This document shows, piece after piece, positions 9,177 to 17,057 of a stretch of DNA of 64,000 nucleotides (position 1 is the first letter of the stretch; each line of letters starts with the position of its first letter). The DNA is from Sphingosinicella sp041916975 (lineage in GTDB: Bacteria > Pseudomonadota > Alphaproteobacteria > Sphingomonadales > Sphingomonadaceae), in assembly GCF_041916975.1 (NCBI RefSeq), contig NZ_JAYRYK010000001.1, forward strand, positions 248,001-312,000, given 5' to 3'. The notes under the pieces are model-generated. The model worked only from the letters and a program-made list of their open reading frames with translations, did not search any database and was not told the origin of the DNA. The translations under genes were made by a program, and so were the position numbers.

Positions 9177-10143
9177 AGGTCGCCCGCACGGCTTCGACGA
9201 TACGGTCCGCGTTCGGCAGATATTCCACCTCAAGCGTGCGGCCGAACGGCACCGGCATGAACGCGCCGCCGACGCGCACGATCGGTCCGTCCAGTTCGTC
9301 GAACCCGACCTGCGCCATGCGCGCCGCGATTTCTGCCCCAACGCCGAACGCCTCCACCGCCTCGTGCGCGACGACGAGCCGGTGCGTGCGCGACAGCGAT
9401 TCGAGCACCGCCGCCTCGTCCCACGGCTGCAATGTGCGCAGGTCGATCACCTCGGCCTCGATGCCCTCCGCCGTCAGCGTTTCAGCAGCCGCGAGTGCCT
9501 TGTGGACGAGGGCGCCGTACGTAACGATCGTCACGTCGCGCCCGGCCCGTGCAATGCGCGCCTTGCCGAGCGGCACGGCCTCCGGCTCGGCCGAAAGCGT
9601 GCCCTTCATCGGGTAGAGCGACTTGTTCTCGACGAAGATCACCGGGTTCGGATCGTCGATCGCGCTCCTCAGCAGCGCATAGGCGTCGTCGAGCGTCGCC
9701 GGGCACACGACCTTGAGGCCGGGGATATGCGCGAACCACGCTTCGAGACACTGCGAATGCTGCGGCCCGGCATTGAGCCCGCCGCCGTGCTGCGTGCGGA
9801 TGACGAGCGGCACGGCGCCCTGCCCGCCGAACATGAAGTGCAGCTTCGCCGCCTGGTTGACGATCGCGTCCATTGCGAAGGCCACGAAATCCATGAACAT
9901 GATCTCGACGACAGGCTTGAACCCGCCGATCGCGAGGCCCACGGCCATGCCCGTGATCGCGTTCTCGGCGATCGGCATGTCGATCACACGATCCGCGCCG
10001 TAATGGTCCTGAAGCCCGCGCGTCACCGCGAAGGTGCCGCCCGCCTTGCCGATGTCCTCGCCGAGCAGCACCACCGACGGGTCGCTCGCCAGCGCATCGT
10101 CGAGCGCACGGTTCACGGCATGGGCGAAACGCTGCTCGCTCAT
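9169..10143 (-). CDS. 2-oxoacid dehydrogenase E1 component, beta subunit
   Basis: A 324-residue transketolase-like pyrimidine-binding subunit of a heterotetrameric E1. Family signatures include LLGEDIGKAGGTFAVT near residue 25, DMPIAENAITGMAVGLA, and a C-terminal VAHEAVEAFGVGAEIAA segment. With the alpha subunit it decarboxylates a 2-oxoacid on TPP and reductively acylates lipoyl-E2. It overlaps E1 alpha by 4 bp and E2 by 8 bp. Sequence resembles pyruvate, acetoin and branched-chain types about equally by eye, so the substrate is left open. Confidence 0.92.
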   Translation of the reverse strand: MSEQRFAHAVNRALDDALASDPSVVLLGEDIGKAGGTFAVTRGLQDHYGADRVIDMPIAENAITGMAVGLAIGGFKPVVEIMFMDFVAFAMDAIVNQAAKLHFMFGGQGAVPLVIRTQHGGGLNAGPQHSQCLEAWFAHIPGLKVVCPATLDDAYALLRSAIDDPNPVIFVENKSLYPMKGTLSAEPEAVPLGKARIARAGRDVTIVTYGALVHKALAAAETLTAEGIEAEVIDLRTLQPWDEAAVLESLSRTHRLVVAHEAVEAFGVGAEIAARMAQVGFDELDGPIVRVGGAFMPVPFGRTLEVEYLPNADRIVEAVRATYG

Positions 10144-11126
10144 CGTGCAATCTCCGCCGCATAGACCTCTTCGGCAGCCGATTGCAGCGTCGGCTCTTCC
10201 GAAAGCCGCGCCGCCTCGACAGCGGCAAGCACCTCGGCCCGAATGGTTTCCGCAAGATCGTCGAGTTCGCTGCCGGACGCCCCGCGCTCTTCCAGCAGCG
10301 CGCGCGTCACCGCGAGCGGATCGATCGCATCCGCCGCGTCCGTTCGATAACGCTGCGCATCACCCTCGTAGTGGCCGCGCACGCGCGTGGTGAAGAATTC
10401 AAGCACGATCGGCCGACTTTCGCGGCGCACCGTCGCGATCGCCTCGGCGGCGAGCGCAGCGACCCCCTCCACCTTCGTGCCGTCGATGCCGTGGTATTCG
10501 ATGCCGTAAGCCACAGCGAGCTTTTCGAGCGTGAAGATGATCTGCGTCGAGGTCGGGCTGAATTCCGACCAGCCGTTGTTCTCGCACGCAAAGATCATCG
10601 GGATGCCCTTCAGCGCCGCTATGTTCAGGCATTCGTGAATCACGCCCTCGGCGAGCGCGCCATCCCCGAAGAAGGACACCGCGACACCGTCCCCGCCGCG
10701 CAGCTTCTGCGCAAGCCCGCTGCCGACAGCGATGGCGATGCCGCCGCCGACGATACCGTTCGCGCCAAGCATCCCCACCGAAAGATCGGCGACATGCATA
10801 CTGCCGCCGCGTCCCTTGCACGCGCCGTCCGCCTTGCCCATCAGCTCGCGAAAGAAGCCGTCGAGGCTGAGACCCTTGGCGAGCGCATGGCCATGGCCGC
10901 GGTGTGTGGAGGCGATCGTGTCGTCCGTGCGCAGCGACGCCATCACGCCGACGCTCACCGCCTCTTGTCCGTCGCTCAAATGAATGAAGCCCGGAATCGC
11001 ACCTTCCGCGAAAAGCGCCCCGCAGCTTTTCTCCGCCTCGCGGATCAGCAGCATTCGCCGATAAAGCTCAATCAGCTCCGGCGTCTGCTCATTGCGGCCG
11101 CGCACGGCCTCGACAGCCCTGTTCAA
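10140..11126 (-). CDS. 2-oxoacid dehydrogenase E1 component, alpha subunit
   Basis: 328 residues. The TPP/Mg motif begins GDGALAEGV and ends ACENN about 28 residues later. GFIHLSDGQEAVSVG and HRGHGHALAKG are the typical active-site segments, and the RGGSMH loop is present. First gene of the E1a-E1b-E2-flavoprotein unit, linked by 4-bp and 8-bp overlaps. Short E1 alpha of this size with linked E1 beta is typical of acetoin dehydrogenase-like and other catabolic complexes embedded in degradative clusters. The true substrate is not determined. Confidence 0.92.
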   Translation of the reverse strand: MNRAVEAVRGRNEQTPELIELYRRMLLIREAEKSCGALFAEGAIPGFIHLSDGQEAVSVGVMASLRTDDTIASTHRGHGHALAKGLSLDGFFRELMGKADGACKGRGGSMHVADLSVGMLGANGIVGGGIAIAVGSGLAQKLRGGDGVAVSFFGDGALAEGVIHECLNIAALKGIPMIFACENNGWSEFSPTSTQIIFTLEKLAVAYGIEYHGIDGTKVEGVAALAAEAIATVRRESRPIVLEFFTTRVRGHYEGDAQRYRTDAADAIDPLAVTRALLEERGASGSELDDLAETIRAEVLAAVEAARLSEEPTLQSAAEEVYAAEIAR

Positions 11127-11195
11127 TCCGGTTCCCCTCCCCGCAGCGACGTTGCCGACGCAGGCGCCGACAACACACTCAAGCCTCGCCTGTGA

Positions 11196-11771
11196 TTATT
11201 CCGCGGCTTGCGGCAGCGGCTTCGGGTCGGGCTTGTATTTGGGCTTCGTCGAGCGGATGAACGGCCCCTCGTAGTCGGGCTCCGTCGGCGGCGTGTCGTC
11301 GGCGAGAATCTCGAAGGCATACTTCGTGTCCTCGGCATTGATCGGCCGCGTGTCGTAAGTCCATTCGACGAGGTTGCCGTCCGGGTCGAACGTGTAGATC
11401 GAACGGATGAACTCGTGGTCGGTCTGCGAGACGTGATAGCCGTTGTCGAGCCAGCGCTGCTTGCGCTCCTCCAACTCTTCATTGCCGCGACTGCAGTTGA
11501 ACGCGAAGTGGTTGATCCAGCGCGGCAGGCCGAGGCCCGTGGAAATCGCGCTCTTCCACTCGTCGGGGTAGATCTGTACGCCTTCGATGCCGCGCAGATC
11601 CCACAGCGCCATCGTCTGCCCATCGCCGATGTCGTAGAACATGTGCTTGGTCCAGCCGCCGCCCGGCGCCTGGCGCTTCACGCCCGCGACGAGCGGGAAA
11701 CCCATCACCTCGGTGTAGAAATAGTGGGCCGCCTCGAAGTTCTTCGTCGCGATCGCAAAATGGTGAATCAT
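11196..11771 (-). CDS. VOC family protein (glyoxalase/extradiol dioxygenase-like)
   Basis: A 191-residue protein with two beta-alpha-beta-beta-beta modules of the vicinal oxygen chelate fold. Candidate metal ligands are His3/His4 at the N-terminus, His in INHFAF and Glu in GNLVEW. The last ~45 residues are rich in Pro, Lys and acidic residues and lie outside the fold. Family members are dioxygenases, epimerases or lyases. It lies 69 bp upstream of the E1 alpha gene on the same strand and is divergent from the luciferase-like gene, so it is likely part of the same regulon. Confidence 0.8.
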   Translation of the reverse strand: MIHHFAIATKNFEAAHYFYTEVMGFPLVAGVKRQAPGGGWTKHMFYDIGDGQTMALWDLRGIEGVQIYPDEWKSAISTGLGLPRWINHFAFNCSRGNEELEERKQRWLDNGYHVSQTDHEFIRSIYTFDPDGNLVEWTYDTRPINAEDTKYAFEILADDTPPTEPDYEGPFIRSTKPKYKPDPKPLPQAAE

Positions 11772-12000
11772 CTCTGAAAATCCTCCCGCCTGACCGGCTT
11801 TTCATATCCAGCGCATCTCTTGTAAGCGCTTAACCTAACATCGACAGAATTTATGAGCAACGGCTTTGTATCATCCTGACGCAGAGACAAGCACACTTAA
11901 CGGACTTTCTGCGTTCAGGCGCACAATCACGTACAAAATGCGTCTTGCATCCTGAAACATACACTGTAAGAGAAACCTAACGACAAAGCAGGAGCGTGGT
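11772..12000. promoter_or_regulatory. divergent regulatory region (VOC gene / luciferase-like gene)
   Basis: 229 bp without a gene. It is AT-richer than its surroundings. It contains the palindrome TAAGCGCTTA (11823-11832), directly followed by CTAACATCGA (11835-11844), a 10-mer that recurs as its reverse complement (18736-18745) upstream of the second flavoprotein gene. A GGAG ribosome binding site precedes the plus-strand ATG. It probably holds promoters for both directions and at least one operator. No clear -10/-35 pair could be assigned. Confidence 0.5.
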
Positions 12001-13074
12001 ATGCAAATAGGGCTCATGTCCTTGGGGGACATCATCGACGATCCGGTGACGGGGACACCGTTTTCCGCGGCCGAGCGCTACAAGATGACGATCGAGGCCG
12101 CCGTGGTCGGCGACCGTGTCGGCATCCAGGGCTACTACATCGGTGAGCACCACGGCATCGATTACACCTTCTCCTCGCCCGCCGTCGTGCTGGCGGCGAT
12201 CGCGGAGCGCACCACGCGGCTCCGGCTGGGAACGGCGGTCGCCCTTGCCGCCAACCTCGATACGCTGCGCATGGCGGAGGATTATGCGACCGTCGACGTG
12301 ATCTCGGGCGGACGCCTTGAGCTCGTCACCGGGCGCGGCAATTTCTTCGAACGCACCTACGATCTTTTCGGGCAGGACGCGGCCGACTCGGCGCCGCGCT
12401 TCGCAGAGGCCATGGAACTGCTCTGCAAGCTCTGGCCGGGTGAACCCGTGCACTGGAGCGGCCAGTACCGACCGCCGATCTCCGGCCAGTATCTGCAGCC
12501 GACACCGCCGAAGCGCGACCCGTTGCCGTTCTGGGTGGGCGGCGGCAGTTCGCCCGCCACCGCGCAGCTCGCCGGCCGTCTTGGCCTCGCGCTGATGCTG
12601 CCGAGCGCCTTCGGCCGCCCGGACAAGTTCATCGAGGTCGCCAACATCTACCGCGAGGCCTTCGCCGCCGCCGGGCACAAGCACGACGCGCGCGTCGGCG
12701 CCTGCTGGCACGGCTGGGTCGGCAAGACCGATGCCTATGCCCGCGAGCGTTATGAACCGCGCTACCGCGCCTATCACGCGTTCAACCAGGCGATGATCAA
12801 GTGCGTGCACTCGAACCCGCCTGCCTATCTCACCACGGCGTTCGACTATGATTTCCTGTCGACTCGCGGCCCCGCCATCGTCGGCGGCCCGCAGGCGTTC
12901 GCCGAGCGCTTCACCACGCTCAGCACGCTCGTCGGTGCCGATGTCAATCTCATCAAGATGGACATGGGCGGCGTTCCCCGCGAAGAATATGTCGAGATGG
13001 TCGAGATATTGGGGAGCGAAGTGATCCCGCTGCTGAACACCGAAGCGCGCGCGCCCATCGCGGCAACCGCCTGA
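12001..13074 (+). CDS. LLM class flavin-dependent oxidoreductase
   Basis: A 357-residue bacterial luciferase-like (TIM-barrel) flavoprotein. Typical segments are GYYIGEHHGIDYTFSSPAVVLAAIA at about residues 43-66 (quoted in part: EHHGID is the family hallmark), RLRLGTAVALA, and GGRLELVTGRG. It uses reduced flavin from a partner reductase to oxidise its substrate, often by monooxygenation. First gene of the plus-strand unit continuing to the CoA-transferase 2 bp after its stop. The nitroreductase-like gene or a flavin reductase elsewhere could supply reduced flavin; this is inference. Confidence 0.88.
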   Translation: MQIGLMSLGDIIDDPVTGTPFSAAERYKMTIEAAVVGDRVGIQGYYIGEHHGIDYTFSSPAVVLAAIAERTTRLRLGTAVALAANLDTLRMAEDYATVDVISGGRLELVTGRGNFFERTYDLFGQDAADSAPRFAEAMELLCKLWPGEPVHWSGQYRPPISGQYLQPTPPKRDPLPFWVGGGSSPATAQLAGRLGLALMLPSAFGRPDKFIEVANIYREAFAAAGHKHDARVGACWHGWVGKTDAYARERYEPRYRAYHAFNQAMIKCVHSNPPAYLTTAFDYDFLSTRGPAIVGGPQAFAERFTTLSTLVGADVNLIKMDMGGVPREEYVEMVEILGSEVIPLLNTEARAPIAATA

Positions 13075-13076
13075 TC

Positions 13077-14231
13077 GTGGCCGCGCCAGCTTCCGGGCGC
13101 GGACCGCTCGCGGGCGTCCGCGTCCTCGACCTCAGCGGTCTCGGCCCGGCGCCGTTCGCAACGATGATGCTCGCCGATTTCGGTGCGCAGATCATCAGCG
13201 TGCGAAGGCCCGATCCGCAGATCTTCGATCCCGCCGTCGCCATGTCGCGCGGCAAGGACGTCATCGGCCTCGATCTGCGTTCGCCCGATGGGCAGGAGGT
13301 CGCGCGGCGGCTGGCGGCGAGCGCGGACGTGCTCGTCGAAGGCTTCCGCCCCGGCGTCATGGAGCGGCTCGGCCTCGGCCCTGATACCATTGCCGAGATC
13401 AACCCGCGTCTCGTTTACGCGCGCCTCACCGGCTGGGGCCAGACCGGCCCCTATGCGAAGCGCGCCGGGCACGACATCAACTATCTCGCCATCTCGGGCG
13501 CGCTCGCTCAGGTTGGAGAGGATCGGCCGACGGCACCGCCGGGGCTGCTCGGCGATCTCGCCAACGGCTCCTACACGCTCATCATCGGCATCCTGCTCGC
13601 GCTGTTCGAACGGCAGCGCACGGGCCGCGGTCAGGTGGTGGACGCCGCCATCGTCGACGGCGCCTCCTACATGCTAAACGCCATGTTCGGGGAGCTGGAG
13701 CTGGGGCTGTGGGACGGCAAGCTCGAACATTCGATGCTGGTCGGCACCGCACCCTTCTACGGCGTCTATCGCTGCGCTGACGAACGCTGGTTCTCGGTGG
13801 GCGCCATCGAGCAGAAGTTCTACGCGGCAATGCTGCAGATCCTCGGGCTCGATGATGTCGACGCGTCGGCCGAAGCACAGCTCGACCGTGCGAACTGGCC
13901 CGCGCTCCGCGAGCGCATCGCCGGCATCTTCAAGACACGGACGCAGGCCGAATGGACCGAACGCTTCGCGCCTATCGACGCGTGCGGCGCGCCGGTGCTG
14001 GCACTGGAACAGCTCCCCGCTGACCCGCATGTTGCCGCACGCGGCACGGTGACGGAAAAAGACGGCGTGTTCACCGCCGCCCCCTCGCCGCGCCTGTCCG
14101 CGCATCCGGACCTCGTGTCCGATTTGCCGCCGCGCCGCGTGCGCCCGGCAGAGGACGTGCTCCGCGAGGCGGGACTTGGCGAGGAAGAGATTTCGGCGCT
14201 GATCGCCGGAAAGGCCGTCTGGTCGCCGTAG
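13077..14231 (+). CDS. CaiB/BaiF family CoA-transferase
   Basis: 384 residues from a GTG start 2 bp after the previous stop. Family III CoA-transferase features are visible: GVRVLDLSGLGPAPFATMML at the N-terminus, VLVEGFRPGVMERLGLG, and GWGQTGPYAKRAGHDINYLA. The aspartate in AGHDINY matches the catalytic Asp of the family. It moves CoA between carboxylic acids, or racemises 2-methylacyl-CoA in the related alpha-methylacyl-CoA racemases; the LTGWGQTGP and AGHDINYLAISG segments are also typical of the racemase branch. Both roles suit degradation of a branched or alicyclic acid. Confidence 0.88.
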   Translation: MAAPASGRGPLAGVRVLDLSGLGPAPFATMMLADFGAQIISVRRPDPQIFDPAVAMSRGKDVIGLDLRSPDGQEVARRLAASADVLVEGFRPGVMERLGLGPDTIAEINPRLVYARLTGWGQTGPYAKRAGHDINYLAISGALAQVGEDRPTAPPGLLGDLANGSYTLIIGILLALFERQRTGRGQVVDAAIVDGASYMLNAMFGELELGLWDGKLEHSMLVGTAPFYGVYRCADERWFSVGAIEQKFYAAMLQILGLDDVDASAEAQLDRANWPALRERIAGIFKTRTQAEWTERFAPIDACGAPVLALEQLPADPHVAARGTVTEKDGVFTAAPSPRLSAHPDLVSDLPPRRVRPAEDVLREAGLGEEEISALIAGKAVWSP

Positions 14232-14274
14232 CGCGAAAAGAGCAGGGGAGGCTCTAGAATGACGGAAAATCAGA

Positions 14275-16272
14275 ATGGCGCTTGAACACATCCTCCGTCC
14301 GATCACCATCAACGGGCTGGAGGTGAAGAACCGCATCGTCCGCGCCAGCCATGGCACCAGCTATGGCCGGGGGGTGATCAGCGACGATCTCATCGCCTAT
14401 CACGAAGCGCGCGCCAAATCGGGCGTCGGCCTCAACATTCTCGAGGCGACCAACGTCCACCCGTCGACATCCAACCACACCGTCGACGCTTTCGACGATT
14501 CGATCATCGACGGTTTCGCCGCGCTCGGCCGCGCCTGCGCGCGGCACGGTATGCGCACATTCGTGCAGCTCTGGCATGGCGGCCACCGCTGGGCGCCCGC
14601 GACCGGGCAGGCGCCGCTCTCCGCCTCCAACGTCCCCTGCCCGCTCGGCGCCGTGAACACGCCGTTCGCGATGACGCAGGATCAGATCGACATGGTGATC
14701 GAGGCTTTCGTCGCCGGCGCGCGCCGCGTGAAGGCGAGCGGGCTCGACGGCATCGAACTGCACTTCGGCCACGGCTATCTCGTGCACCAGTTCCTCTGCC
14801 CGCTCACCAACCGGCGTGAAGACGATTACGGCGGCGGCCTCGAAAACCGGATGCGGTTCGGGCGCGACATGCTGCTCGCGGTGCGGGACGAGGTCGGCCG
14901 CGACTATCCCGTCGGCATCCGCCTCTCCGACTACAACGCCCCCGGCGGCCTGACGCCCGAGGAAGCCGGCGAGGTCGTCCACCGGCTTTGCGAGGAAAAG
15001 CTCGTCGACCACGTCAGCGCCTCGATGGGCAGCCCCTACAGCATCTCGACGATGCTCGGCTGCATGGATCAGCCCGCTGGCTACATGCTCTCCTCGGCGC
15101 TCCCCATCGCGCGCCGCGCCAACGTGCCGACGATGATCGCCGGGCGCTACCGCACACTCGAAGAAGGTAATCAGGCGATCAAGGAAGGTGACGCCGACAT
15201 GGTGAGCTTCGTGCGCGCCATGATCGCCGAACCCGACCTCGTCGCCAAGACCGTCGCGGGCCATCCGGAGCGCGTACGCCCCTGCATCGCCTGCAACCAG
15301 GGCTGCGTAGGCGGCATCCGCACGCCGCTGCAGCGGATGCTCTGCACGGTGAACCCCGTCGTGGGCCGCGAGCGCACGCAATCCGAAGATCTGATCGTAC
15401 CGGCCACGAACCCGCGCAAGGTCGTCATCATCGGCGGCGGTCCCGCCGGAATGGAGGCGGCGCGTGCGGCTGCGCTGTGCGGCCACAAGGTCGTGCTGTT
15501 CGAAGCGCAGGCGGCACTCGGCGGCGCCATCAACATCGCGAAACAGGCCCCGAAGCTCGCCACCATCGGCGACATCACCTACTGGCTGGAGCAGGAGATC
15601 TACCGCCTCGGCGTCGACGTGCGCCTCTCCACCTACGCCGAAGCGGACGAAGTGCTGGCGGAAGCGCCCGACGACATCATCATCGCCACCGGATCGCTGC
15701 CGCGCATGGACGGCTATCAAGTCGCCCGCCCCGAAGCGCCGATCCCCGGCTTCCATCAGCCGCACGTGCTCTCGTCGTGGGACGTGTTCCACACCCCTAC
15801 CGAGCGCCTCGGCAAGACCGCCGTCGTGCTCGACGATCTCGGCCATTATGAAGCTATCGCCGTCGCCGAACACCTCATCGTGCAGGGCCTCAAGGTCACG
15901 TTCGTCACCCGCCATTCCTCCTTCGCGCCGCTGATCGAGGTGCTGGTGCGCACGAGTCCGGCGCTACGCCGCCTGCGGCAGGGCGACTTCACGCTTCAGG
16001 TCGGCTGTCGGCTCGTTTCCATCGGCAGGGGCAGCGTGGAGGTCGGCTATCTCGACGGCGAGCAGGTGTGGGAAGCTCCGGCGGACACGGTCGTCCACGT
16101 CACCTACAACGACGCGCAGACCGATCTCTACCGCGCGCTCGGCGGCGGCACGCGCGCGGCGAAACCCTATACGCTCAATCTCATCGGCGACGCGAACGCG
16201 CCGCGCGACCTGCTGATCGCCATCCGCGAAGGCCACATGGCGGGCCGCATCCAGGAGACAGTCGATGCTTGA
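14275..16272 (+). CDS. NADH:flavin oxidoreductase, 2,4-dienoyl-CoA reductase (FadH)-like
   Basis: A 665-residue three-domain enzyme. An FMN-binding old-yellow-enzyme barrel (residues 1-330, with HGGHR and HFGHGYLVHQFL) is followed by a 4Fe-4S site at C337, C340, C344 and C357, with the spacing seen in FadH. Then come FAD and NAD(P) domains (KVVIIGGGPAGMEAARAA near residue 382). It reduces an activated C=C, as in dienoyl-CoA reduction or BaiCD-type steroid acid reduction. It overlaps the next SDR gene by 8 bp. A GGGGAGG-like site lies upstream of the ATG. Confidence 0.92.
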   Translation: MALEHILRPITINGLEVKNRIVRASHGTSYGRGVISDDLIAYHEARAKSGVGLNILEATNVHPSTSNHTVDAFDDSIIDGFAALGRACARHGMRTFVQLWHGGHRWAPATGQAPLSASNVPCPLGAVNTPFAMTQDQIDMVIEAFVAGARRVKASGLDGIELHFGHGYLVHQFLCPLTNRREDDYGGGLENRMRFGRDMLLAVRDEVGRDYPVGIRLSDYNAPGGLTPEEAGEVVHRLCEEKLVDHVSASMGSPYSISTMLGCMDQPAGYMLSSALPIARRANVPTMIAGRYRTLEEGNQAIKEGDADMVSFVRAMIAEPDLVAKTVAGHPERVRPCIACNQGCVGGIRTPLQRMLCTVNPVVGRERTQSEDLIVPATNPRKVVIIGGGPAGMEAARAAALCGHKVVLFEAQAALGGAINIAKQAPKLATIGDITYWLEQEIYRLGVDVRLSTYAEADEVLAEAPDDIIIATGSLPRMDGYQVARPEAPIPGFHQPHVLSSWDVFHTPTERLGKTAVVLDDLGHYEAIAVAEHLIVQGLKVTFVTRHSSFAPLIEVLVRTSPALRRLRQGDFTLQVGCRLVSIGRGSVEVGYLDGEQVWEAPADTVVHVTYNDAQTDLYRALGGGTRAAKPYTLNLIGDANAPRDLLIAIREGHMAGRIQETVDA

Positions 16273-17053
16273 AGGCAAGATCGCCATCGTGACCGGAGGC
16301 GCTACCGGTATCGGCGCCGCGACCTCGCGCCTGCTCGCGAAGAACGGCGCGCATGTCGTCGTCACCTCCGAGCAGCCCGTGGAAAGCCTGCAACCGATCT
16401 GCGACGAGATCGCTACCGCCGGCGGTTCTGCAAGCGCCTTCCACTGCGACGTCACCAGCGCCGACGCCATCAAAGCGCTTGTGGCTGAAGTGGAAGCAAA
16501 GCATGGCCGCCTCGACATCCTCGTCAACTGCGCCGGTCTCTGCGTGTTCGGTCCGCTCGAAAGCGTCACGCCGAAGCAGATCGAGGCGATGTTCGCCGTG
16601 AACACGATCGGCCCCATCCTGCTCACCAAGGCGGCGCTGCCATTGATGCGGAAAACGGGCGCAGGCTCCATCGTCAACATCGCCTCGGGCGCGGCGATGA
16701 TCGGCGTCGAGGGCCTCGCGGCTTACTCCGCCAGCAAAGCCGCAATCGCGCACTTCACGCGCACCTTCGCGCCGGAGCTGCGCCGTTCGGGCATCCGCGT
16801 GAACTCGGTCGGGCCGGGATCGGTGCGCACGCCCATGCTCGGCTTCACCGATGACGATCTCACCGAAGCCCAGCACGCCTCGATCGAAAAGCGCGCGGCA
16901 GGCACCCGCAGCCCCTATGGCAACGCGATGATCGAGCCGCATGACATCGCCGAGGTCGTGCTGTTCCTCGCTTCCGACGCGGCACGCGCGCTGCATGGCA
17001 GCTATGTGCTCGCCGATCAGGGCTTCTCCGGCTGCATGTCGCCCCCGGGTTGA
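16265..17053 (+). CDS. SDR family oxidoreductase (classical)
   Basis: A 262-residue short-chain dehydrogenase with intact motifs: TGGATGIG (residues 10-17), NCAG, and the catalytic YSASK in LAAYSASKAA. NAD(P)-dependent alcohol/ketone interconversion is expected, plausibly 3-hydroxyacyl-CoA or hydroxysteroid-type chemistry. Translation is coupled to the FadH-like gene by an 8-bp overlap. It converges on the minus-strand flavoprotein gene with 4 bp between the two stops. Confidence 0.9.
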   Translation: MLEGKIAIVTGGATGIGAATSRLLAKNGAHVVVTSEQPVESLQPICDEIATAGGSASAFHCDVTSADAIKALVAEVEAKHGRLDILVNCAGLCVFGPLESVTPKQIEAMFAVNTIGPILLTKAALPLMRKTGAGSIVNIASGAAMIGVEGLAAYSASKAAIAHFTRTFAPELRRSGIRVNSVGPGSVRTPMLGFTDDDLTEAQHASIEKRAAGTRSPYGNAMIEPHDIAEVVLFLASDAARALHGSYVLADQGFSGCMSPPG

Positions 17054-17057
17054 CCCC

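Noticed and set aside
14254..15915. Long minus-strand open frame opposite the FadH-like gene
   Set aside because: The plus strand has complete FMN, Fe-S and FAD motifs; the antisense frame has no recognisable domain and arises from high GC third positions.
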